A stretch of 7,814 nt of DNA, taken from contig DATAEK010000038.1 in the NCBI GenBank assembly GCA_036258055.1, positions 1 through 7,814 on the forward strand, given 5' to 3'. A model generated the notes under the pieces. The model saw nothing but the letters and a program-made list of their open reading frames with translations. It ran no database searches and was not told the DNA's origin. Positions within the stretch are counted from its first letter, which is position 1, and every line of letters begins with the position of its first letter. The translations under genes and the position numbers were made by a program. Source of the stretch: DATAEK01 sp036258055 (GTDB taxonomy: Bacteria; Acidobacteriota; Vicinamibacteria; Vicinamibacterales; 2-12-FULL-66-21). Shown piece by piece: positions 1-5,572 of the stretch.

Positions 1-2592
1 GACGCGCCCGACGTAGTTCAGTCCCTGGCCTCGCGCGTAGCGGCCGAGCACGTCGAAGAAGTGCAGCGTGTTGAAGTACACCTCCTCCGTCATCATTTCG
101 AGCGACATGATCTGCTCGTTGTCCAGGTCGAGCCGGTAGTCAGGTTCGCTGAGCGTGAGGTCAACCACCAGCTCGCCAAACCACGGTGCATCCTCGGGAC
201 GCGGCTTGCCTTTGGATACGGCCATCACGTGCTCGTAGATGGCCTTGAGCGTGTTGCCCTGGAAGCGGTCCCAGAACTTTTCGAGATCCGTCACGATGCG
301 TTTGTCGACCACCGGCCGCCCGGTCACCGTCGCGTTGATCCAGCCAGTCGTCACGCGGACTTTCTCGTAGTCCGGGAAGACGTCGAAGAACGACCGCAGG
401 ACGTACTTGGGCTCGAACGTCTGCTTGAGGATCTCGCCGCCACCACCCGTCACCACGACTTCGTAGGTGGGCGATCCGACTGGCATCTTCTCGAAGCGGA
501 TCTTCTTGAGGTCGATTTTCAGCTCGCGCGCGAGAATCTCATCGATCGGGAAGAGCTCGAGCAGCCATCGGGTCGGCGTGAACATCGCCTGCTGCGGCCA
601 CTCCTGCGGTGCTCCGATCTCGGCGAAGCGGATGACGATCGAGTCGATCGGCTTACCGGCCAGGGCCGGCCGCACCACGTCGTAGAGCCAGCTGTAGCCC
701 TGTTTGTAGGCGGACAGGACCGTGACTCTCGTTTGGGCCTCCGCCGCGCCCGCCTTCACGAGCTGCGCTTTCGCGTCGGTTGCGATCTTCGCGCGCAGCT
801 CCGGCGGTTCGCTCAGGCGTGCCTCGACGATCACCGGCTGGTTCTTCTTGACCGCCGGCAACACCTCGGCCCGGAAGTATTTCCAGAAGTCGTCGACCTC
901 TGAGGGAATGTCGAACTCGTCGTTGAGCAGCTGCTTGGCCTTCTGCACGTCGCGGTTGTCGACCACGACGTCGAGCTGCCCGGCTTTGATCTTCGCTGTC
1001 GCGTCACTCCGAACGATCTGCTCGAAGCCGTCGGCCGGTTTTTCAATCGAGACCACCACCCGGGCCGACTGGAGATCCTTGCCGGCCAGCTCCTTGGCGA
1101 TCTCGTTCAACTGGGTGAGCGCGGTTGCTGCCTGGCCAACCGGCGATCGCCCCGCCAGAAGCGTTCGCACGTCCTCTTCAACGTCGTCCACGGTCGTTCG
1201 ATCCTTCCCGCGTGTCCAGACATTGGGAAACCGTTCGGCTAACTGAGACACGGCGCGGCTCACACCGCGAGCGTCGCCGCCGGTGACGATGACCGCCGGC
1301 TTGGTGCCGAACGCGTTCTTCACGACCTGGATCAGTCCCTCGCCGGCAGCGAGCGTCGGGCGCTCGAATTTGCCGCTCTTCTGCAGTTGCTCGATCAGCG
1401 GGTGGGTCGTGCCGATCAGCACGAGCATCGGCTCGCTTTCAGGACGGCCGAGCGCATCGGGTGGCAGAACGAGCGGCAGTGAGACCCCTGATGATTCCAG
1501 GCCGATGCGCGCGGCGAGATCCACCACGCCTTCGATACCGTCGCCGGATGGGCTCAACAACACGTCGAGACGATCCGGGATGGCATTGTTCGACGAACCG
1601 AGGAACCCCTCGTTGCTGTAGACCGTTGAGAGGTCCAGAGACTCCTTCGCCGCTCCGCCGGGCCGTCGTGGCATCGGGCCAGGCTCCGCACCCTTTACTC
1701 GGGGGACTGTCACCGTCGCGGCTGGTGCGCCAGTTGCCGCGAGCCGGAGGATCACCTCGCGGGCGCCGGTGTAGGTGAGAAGCGGCTTCTCGCTCGTCGA
1801 GGCGGAACCTGCTGTGGCCGGCGCTGCCGTTTTGGCAGCTGGCGCGGTGCTGCGGCTCGCCGCCAGGGCGGCGAGCGCCGACTGCGCTTTCGTCACATCG
1901 GCCGCGGCGCCCACGCGGACATCGACGAGCAGGCGCGCGAAGCCATCGCTCGCAGGGATCACGAACACGGCCGGGATGGACACGTCGGCCCGTTCGACGC
2001 CGCGAGCCGACAGGAACGTCTGCACGTCCTTGGCAACGGTATCGACCGACGGACCGCTCGGATCCCACAGCTTCGGCAGCCGCCCGGCAAAGGCGTCCGC
2101 CGCGGCGCGCGTCGCCGCGTCGCTGGTCCCGGCGATGATGACCGCCGGCTTGCCGTTCACGTCCATCGTCGCGATCAGCCCCTCGTCGCCGCCGCTCGGC
2201 AGATCGATGGACGCTCCGGCCCGCTTCATGCCGGCCGTGCCGATGATGATCGGGACGCCAGTTCCGGCGGCGGCCATCGGCAGATTCATCGCCGACGTCT
2301 CGAAGCCAAGGCGCGCGGCGACGTTGGCGCCAGCGGCAACGTCACTGGCCGATGGCCGCTCACCGAGGACGATTCGCGCGTCCACGAAATCGATCACGCC
2401 ATCGCCGTTCTTGTCTTGAAAGACGGGGCCAATCTCGAAGAACTTCGCGAGTGAGATCGAAGAGGGCAACAGTGCCGGAATGGACGTCTTCACGGGCACC
2501 GGCCGTTTGAGCTGCGCGGCCGGTGTGACCATCGCGGCGCCGAAGAGCGCTGAGGTCGCCAGCCAGAAGACAACACGCGATGCGCGAATCAT
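1..2592 (-). CDS. Large exported protein with duplicated ~200-residue module and EF-hand-like loop, function unknown (C-terminus off window)
   Basis: I read all 864 codons from the ATG at 2592 to the left edge and found no stop, so the gene is intact here and 3'-partial. The start is supported by a GGAGG at 2599-2603, six bases from the ATG. Residues 1-26 form a signal peptide (basic MIRASR, hydrophobic VVFWLATSALFGAA, then VTPAAQ). Residues 60-71 (DKNGDGVIDFVD) fit a 12-residue EF-hand or dockerin-type calcium loop. Residues about 50-235 and 330-545 look like diverged copies of one module: LGFETSAMNLP (95-105) matches IGLESSGVSLP (363-373), VPIIIGT matches PMLVLIGT, GKPAVIIAGTSDAATRAA matches TKPAVIVTGGDARGVSRA, and DVQTFL matches DVRTLL. 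An Ala/Pro/Thr linker (about 240-265) separates them. Residues 560-864 are a different region rich in aromatic and charged residues. No catalytic motif is visible. An enzymatic domain, for example an M14-type peptidase, could lie beyond the edge, but that is a guess. Export and calcium binding are inferences. Confidence 0.85.
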   Translation of the reverse strand, partial: MIRASRVVFWLATSALFGAAMVTPAAQLKRPVPVKTSIPALLPSSISLAKFFEIGPVFQDKNGDGVIDFVDARIVLGERPSASDVAAGANVAARLGFETSAMNLPMAAAGTGVPIIIGTAGMKRAGASIDLPSGGDEGLIATMDVNGKPAVIIAGTSDAATRAAADAFAGRLPKLWDPSGPSVDTVAKDVQTFLSARGVERADVSIPAVFVIPASDGFARLLVDVRVGAAADVTKAQSALAALAASRSTAPAAKTAAPATAGSASTSEKPLLTYTGAREVILRLAATGAPAATVTVPRVKGAEPGPMPRRPGGAAKESLDLSTVYSNEGFLGSSNNAIPDRLDVLLSPSGDGIEGVVDLAARIGLESSGVSLPLVLPPDALGRPESEPMLVLIGTTHPLIEQLQKSGKFERPTLAAGEGLIQVVKNAFGTKPAVIVTGGDARGVSRAVSQLAERFPNVWTRGKDRTTVDDVEEDVRTLLAGRSPVGQAATALTQLNEIAKELAGKDLQSARVVVSIEKPADGFEQIVRSDATAKIKAGQLDVVVDNRDVQKAKQLLNDEFDIPSEVDDFWKYFRAEVLPAVKKNQPVIVEARLSEPPELRAKIATDAKAQLVKAGAAEAQTRVTVLSAYKQGYSWLYDVVRPALAGKPIDSIVIRFAEIGAPQEWPQQAMFTPTRWLLELFPIDEILARELKIDLKKIRFEKMPVGSPTYEVVVTGGGGEILKQTFEPKYVLRSFFDVFPDYEKVRVTTGWINATVTGRPVVDKRIVTDLEKFWDRFQGNTLKAIYEHVMAVSKGKPRPEDAPWFGELVVDLTLSEPDYRLDLDNEQIMSLEMMTEEVYFNTLHFFDVLGRYARGQGLNYVGRV

Positions 2593-2640
2593 GAACGTCC
2601 TCCGGGAATGGGCAGGGTCAATTGCTGCAGTTCGTCCCAG

Positions 2641-2653
2641 GGCGCAATGCGCC
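2641..2653. repeat. 13-bp interrupted palindrome in the leader of the minus-strand gene
   Basis: GGCGCA and TGCGCC are exact reverse complements around a single central A. The site lies between the putative promoter near 2684 and the ribosome binding site of the large minus-strand gene. It could be a regulator half-site pair or a small leader hairpin. In DNA this rich in G and C it could also be chance. Confidence 0.3.
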
Positions 2654-2683
2654 GGCGGCGGTTCGTTTCGCTGTCCGCGACGG

Positions 2684-2712
2684 ATTGTAGAGCGACGTGA
2701 ACCCGGAGAGCA
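2684..2712 (-). promoter_or_regulatory. Possible sigma-70-like promoter for the large minus-strand gene
   Basis: Read on the minus strand, TACAAT (2689 down to 2684) matches the -10 consensus at five of six positions. TTGCTC lies 18 bases upstream (2713-2708) but matches the -35 consensus at only three positions. This would give a leader of roughly 85 bases before the ATG at 2592. The surrounding DNA is GC-rich, so an AT-rich hexamer stands out, but the -35 is poor. Confidence 0.35.
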
Positions 2713-2838
2713 AAGGTTTGCGGCGAATGGTCGCACCAAAAGGGGATTGCGGAGGCGCGTCTGCGAAACCGTGCTGGGGATGGCGCGCGCCAAGAAGCTC
2801 ATTCCGAAAGCCAGGCTCGCATGAGGCTGATTCTCAAA
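2690..2838. other. Intergenic stretch with no recognised gene
   Basis: This is the central part of the 456-base gap between divergent genes. I see no tRNA-like, rRNA-like or terminator-like structure. A short open frame ends at 2824 and encodes a basic peptide (MARAKKLIPKARLA from an ATG at 2779). It has no ribosome binding site at proper spacing and no recognisable family, so I do not call it a gene. It could be an eroded gene end. Confidence 0.5.
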
Positions 2839-2873
2839 GTTCTCGGTTCCCTGTTCCCCTTTCTCGGTTCTCA
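2839..2873 (+). repeat. Heptamer tandem array, family A (GTTCYCN), five units
   Basis: Five consecutive 7-base units start at 2839, 2846, 2853, 2860 and 2867: GTTCTCG, GTTCCCT, GTTCCCC, TTTCTCG, GTTCTCA. A sixth unit, ATTCTCA (2830-2836), lies two bases out of phase upstream. The period is exact although the units vary. The array is non-coding and resembles in style the short tandemly repeated heptanucleotides known from cyanobacterial genomes. Homology to those is not claimed. Confidence 0.75.
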
Positions 2874-2926
2874 GGCAGTCGCGCCGATCGAAGCCGCAAC
2901 TGAATCGAAGTGCGCACCTAGCATCG

Positions 2927-2966
2927 CAGATGGCACATGGTAAAGGGTAAATGGCATGGTGGATGG
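2927..2966 (-). repeat. Heptamer tandem array, family B, left copy (CCATNTN read on the minus strand)
   Basis: On the plus strand the units are CAGATGG, CACATGG, TAAAGGG and TAAATGG, then a 5-base unit CATGG, then TGGATGG. Each is the reverse complement of a CCATNTN or CCCTTTN unit. The array is the inverted counterpart of the one at 3020-3079 and contains the same odd 5-base unit, which shows that the two arrays are related. Confidence 0.75.
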
Positions 2967-2994
2967 ACCAGGCCAGGCAGAGTGAAGACTATCC

Positions 2995-3000
2995 GATAAT
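2995..3000 (+). promoter_or_regulatory. Possible -10 element for the cyclophilin gene
   Basis: GATAAT matches the -10 consensus at five of six positions. It lies in the spacer between the two inverted family B arrays, about 49 bases ahead of the preferred ATG. No good -35 is visible at 16-18 bases. Transcription from here would give a short leader consisting mostly of heptamer repeats. Confidence 0.25.
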
Positions 3001-3019
3001 GATGCGCGCAGGCCGTTCT

Positions 3020-3079
3020 CCCCTTACCATCTACCCTTGCCATCGACCATGCCATTTGCCATGTGCCATTTACCCTTTG
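3020..3079 (+). repeat. Heptamer tandem array, family B, right copy, overlapping the start of the cyclophilin gene
   Basis: Nine consecutive units occur: CCCCTTA, CCATCTA, a 6-base CCCTTG, CCATCGA, a 5-base CCATG, CCATTTG, CCATGTG, CCATTTA, CCCTTTG. Units starting CCAT carry the ATG triplets at 3049 and 3061, both in frame with the downstream gene. Array and coding sequence therefore overlap by up to about 30 bases. The same types of unit occur in inverted orientation at 2927-2966. Confidence 0.8.
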
Positions 3080-4179
3080 CCGTTGCGCTCGCGTTAACCG
3101 CCCTCGTCGCGCAGACGCCGGCCGGAAAGCCCGCGGCACCGTTCAAGACGCCGCTTCGGCTCGAGGAGATGACGAACAAGCAGGCCGTGGTTAACACGTC
3201 GGCCGGGACGTTCGTCATCGATCTCAGGCCGGACCTTGCCCCGAACCACGTCGGCTACTTCATGAAGCTCGCGAAGGAAGGCGCCTATAACGGGACGACG
3301 TTCCACCGCGTCATCAAGCTGGGGATCATCCAGGGCGGCGACCCGCTGTCGAAGGATCCGGCGAAGGCAAAGCAGTACGGCACCGGCGGTTTGGGCCTGC
3401 TGAGGTCGGAGTTGAGCAGCGAGCCTGCGACCCGCGGAGCCGTTGCGGCGGTGCTCGTGCCCAACCGGCCGGACAGCGGCGGCGCACAGTTCTTCGTGTG
3501 CGTGACTGATCAGGCGTCGCTGACCGGGAAGTACACGATCTTCGGTCGGGTGCAGGATGGGCTCGACGTCGTTCAGAAGATCTCGGAAGCGCCGACGAAG
3601 GACGAGGGGGTGCCAGTCGATCGCATCGAGATCACGTCCGTCGAGATTCGCGATACGCCGCCGCCCGAGCCGGAGCCGTTCTCCACGGAATCGGTTGCCG
3701 ATCTCGCGAAGTATCACGCGGTGCTCGAGACGAGCGCGGGAGCGATCACCATCGAATTCTTCCCGGACAAGGCGCCGGAACACGTGCGCAACTTCCTGCG
3801 CCTGGCTTCGGCCGGTGTCTTCGACGGCACCGCGTTCCATCGCGTCGTCCGTGGCTTCGTGGTGCAGACGGGCGCGCTCACGAGCCGGGGACCGCTGACG
3901 GAGAAGCAGCAGAAGCTCGTTCGCACCTTGCAGCCGGAATTCAACGACACGAAGCACGTCAAAGGCATCATCTCGATGGCGCGCGGCGACGATCCGGCGA
4001 GCGCGACGACCTCGTTCTTCATCGTGACCGGCAATGCCAGCTCGCTCGACGGCAAGTACACTGTCTTCGGCCGGGTCGTCGAGGGACTCGACATCGTGGA
4101 CACGATCGAACAGACGCCGGTCAACGGCGAGACGCCCGTGACCCGCGTGGAGCTGAAGACCGTCCGCCTCGTGAAGTAA
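3049..4179 (+). CDS. Exported tandem cyclophilin-type peptidyl-prolyl cis-trans isomerase
   Basis: Cyclophilins catalyse cis-trans isomerisation of prolyl bonds during protein folding. This protein (376 residues from the ATG at 3049) has a hydrophobic signal segment (residues 1-21, ending ALTALVA), so it probably acts in the periplasm or envelope. Domain 1 (about 48-200) has NGTTFHRVI (FHR 85-87), IIQGGD (93-98), AQFF (146-149) and GKYTIFGRV. Domain 2 (about 223-374) has DGTAFHRVV (FHR 263-265), ISMARG and GKYTVFGRV. A Pro/Glu-rich linker (about 202-215) joins them. The key FHR arginine is kept in both. In domain 2 the usual QGGD is QTGA and the usual Q before FF is replaced by Ser, so its activity may be reduced. 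Starts at TTG 3037, ATG 3049 and ATG 3061 are all in frame, and none has a clear ribosome binding site. The start region lies inside a heptamer repeat. The fold call is secure; the start is not. Confidence 0.93.
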   Translation: MPFAMCHLPFAVALALTALVAQTPAGKPAAPFKTPLRLEEMTNKQAVVNTSAGTFVIDLRPDLAPNHVGYFMKLAKEGAYNGTTFHRVIKLGIIQGGDPLSKDPAKAKQYGTGGLGLLRSELSSEPATRGAVAAVLVPNRPDSGGAQFFVCVTDQASLTGKYTIFGRVQDGLDVVQKISEAPTKDEGVPVDRIEITSVEIRDTPPPEPEPFSTESVADLAKYHAVLETSAGAITIEFFPDKAPEHVRNFLRLASAGVFDGTAFHRVVRGFVVQTGALTSRGPLTEKQQKLVRTLQPEFNDTKHVKGIISMARGDDPASATTSFFIVTGNASSLDGKYTVFGRVVEGLDIVDTIEQTPVNGETPVTRVELKTVRLVK

Positions 4180-4233
4180 GGACTCAGAACCGCCGTGGGT
4201 GACGCGGCGTCATAAGGAAAACCTTTTCCGCCT

Positions 4234-4237
4234 GGAG
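4234..4237 (+). promoter_or_regulatory. Ribosome binding site deciding the beta-propeller start
   Basis: GGAG lies six bases before the ATG at 4244. An in-frame GTG at 4199 would add 15 charged residues ahead of the signal peptide and has no such site, so the ATG is preferred. Confidence 0.7.
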
Positions 4238-4243
4238 AACGCC

Positions 4244-5482
4244 ATGAAGCCGATGCTTTCCCGCGCCTTCGTCACGGCCGCGCTCCTGTCGTCCCTTTCC
4301 GTCGTGGTCTCGAATCGCGCGCCTGATGACTGGCCCCAATGGCGCGGCCCCAATCGCGACGGGATCTCCGGCGAACACGGGTTGCTCAAGGCCTGGCCCT
4401 CGGGTGGGCCACCGCTCGCATGGAAGGCGGTTGGCGCCGGCGAAGGCTACTCGTCGTTTGCCACGTCGAGCGGCCGTCTCTACACGCTTGGTGCGCGTGG
4501 CGGCACCGAATACGTGATCGCGTACGACGCCACCTCGGGCAAGCGTCTCTGGGAGGCGGCGCACGGTCAGCGCTTCAGCAACGATCGCGGCGACGGTCCG
4601 CGGGCGACCCCGACAATCGAAGGCGACCGCCTCTACGCCTACGGAGCGAGCGGCGATCTGAGTGTCATGGATACGGCCAGCGGCAAGGTCATCTGGGCCG
4701 TGAACGTTCTCAAGCAGTTCGGCGGCCGGAACATTCAGTGGGGACTCAGCGAGTCGCCGCTCGTCCTGAGCGATCGGATTCTCGTCAATGCCGGCGCGCC
4801 CGGGGCGTCGATCGTCGCGCTCAAGAAGACCGATGGCTCGTTGATCTGGAAGTCGCAGGGGGACGAAGCCGGCTATTCGTCCGCGATGCTGCACGAGGCG
4901 GGAGGCATCCGCGAAGCGATCTTCTTCACCGGCCGCCGGGCGCTCGGCGTCGACGTCAACAACGGACAGGTCCTGTGGAGCTACAACCGCGTGGCCAACG
5001 GGACGGCGAACATCGCGACCCCGATCGTACGCGGCAACAAGGTGTTCCTCTCGTCCGCGTACGATACCGGCGGCGCGCTCCTCGAGCTCACGCCCGCGGA
5101 CGGCAAGATCAACGCCCGCGAGGTCTACTTCACGCGTGAGATGCGGAACCACCACGCGAGCGCGGTACTCATCGGCGATTACCTCTACGGCTTCGACAAC
5201 GCGATCCTGAAGGCCATGCAATTCGACACCGGGAAGGTCGCCTGGCAGGACCGCAGCGTGGGCAAGGGTTCGATGGTCTTCGCCGACGATCGGCTGTATC
5301 TCTACAGCGAGAACGGCGTCGTCGGCCTCGCCGAGGCGACCCCCCAGGGGTATCGCGAGCACGGCCGCTTCCAGCTGAGTACGGGAAACCTTCCCACGTG
5401 GAGTCACCCCATCGTTTCAGGTGGAAAGCTCTACCTGCGCGACCAGGACACGATCTATGCCTACGATGTGCGCGCGAAATGA
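4244..5482 (+). CDS. Exported PQQ-like beta-propeller repeat protein
   Basis: The 412-residue product begins with a classic signal peptide (residues 1-26: MKPMLSR, then AFVTAALLSSLSVVV). Next comes DWPQWRGPNRDG (29-40), a hallmark of many bacterial PQQ-like propeller proteins. Blade motifs of the form (D/N)xxxGxxxW recur: ATSGKRLW (96-103), TASGKVIW (144-151), KTDGSLIW (195-202), NNGQVLW (239-245) and DTGKVAW (328-334), plus a weaker one at 285-289 and an N/C-terminal closing strand (LYLRDQDTIYAYDV). That fits a seven- or eight-bladed propeller. Members range from quinoprotein dehydrogenases to BamB-like scaffolds. I see no dehydrogenase-specific active site or haem motif, so a periplasmic binding or scaffold role is more likely than catalysis. 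It follows the cyclophilin gene by 64 bases on the same strand with no terminator between, so co-transcription is likely. Substrate or partner is unknown. Confidence 0.92.
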   Translation: MKPMLSRAFVTAALLSSLSVVVSNRAPDDWPQWRGPNRDGISGEHGLLKAWPSGGPPLAWKAVGAGEGYSSFATSSGRLYTLGARGGTEYVIAYDATSGKRLWEAAHGQRFSNDRGDGPRATPTIEGDRLYAYGASGDLSVMDTASGKVIWAVNVLKQFGGRNIQWGLSESPLVLSDRILVNAGAPGASIVALKKTDGSLIWKSQGDEAGYSSAMLHEAGGIREAIFFTGRRALGVDVNNGQVLWSYNRVANGTANIATPIVRGNKVFLSSAYDTGGALLELTPADGKINAREVYFTREMRNHHASAVLIGDYLYGFDNAILKAMQFDTGKVAWQDRSVGKGSMVFADDRLYLYSENGVVGLAEATPQGYREHGRFQLSTGNLPTWSHPIVSGGKLYLRDQDTIYAYDVRAK

Positions 5483-5522
5483 TGTCGGGGCGATCCTGCT
5501 TCCGGATTCTCCGCCGCGCGGT

Positions 5523-5528
5523 CATAAT
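5523..5528 (+). promoter_or_regulatory. Possible -10 element ahead of the NYN-LOTUS gene
   Basis: CATAAT matches the -10 consensus at five of six positions. It lies 45 bases before the start of the next gene, within a 90-base gap. The matching -35 position (TTCCGG near 5500) is weak. If real, the NYN-LOTUS gene can be transcribed separately from the upstream exported proteins. Confidence 0.3.
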
Positions 5529-5572
5529 GAACGCTTGGCCATTGGGCCGGAAAGGACAGACTGGAAAGGATT

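Noticed and set aside
61..903. 280-codon open frame on the plus strand
   Set aside because: It is an antisense shadow of the large minus-strand gene. Its product is Arg/His/Leu/Asp-rich with no family resemblance, as expected from GC-rich codons read in reverse.
1439..2068. 209-codon minus-strand frame, plus overlapping plus-strand frames at 722-1246, 1283-1621 and 1775-2419
   Set aside because: All are out-of-frame shadows of the continuous 864-codon frame. Their products are low-complexity Arg/Ser/Ala-rich sequences.
2480..2824. 114-codon plus-strand frame ending in a basic peptide
   Set aside because: Half of it is antisense to the signal-peptide region of the large gene, and the rest is intergenic. 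It has no ribosome binding site and no family resemblance.
2927..3079. The repeat arrays considered as a CRISPR array
   Set aside because: Units are 7 bases, contiguous and without unique spacers, and no cas genes are nearby.
3094..3957. 287-codon minus-strand frame opposite the cyclophilin gene
   Set aside because: It is an antisense shadow. The plus frame has clear cyclophilin motifs in both domains.
4201..4229. Small palindromes GACGC-G-GCGTC (4201-4211) and GGAAAA-CC-TTTTCC (4216-4229) between the cyclophilin and propeller genes
   Set aside because: The arms are only 5-6 bases, and the second has a 2-base centre too tight for an RNA hairpin. They do not form a terminator, and chance is a sufficient explanation.
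4184..5407. 407-codon minus-strand open frame opposite the beta-propeller gene
   Set aside because: It is long, but its product is an Arg/Ala/Val/Asp-rich mirror of the propeller codons. The plus strand has a signal peptide, SD and recognisable repeats, so only that strand is called.
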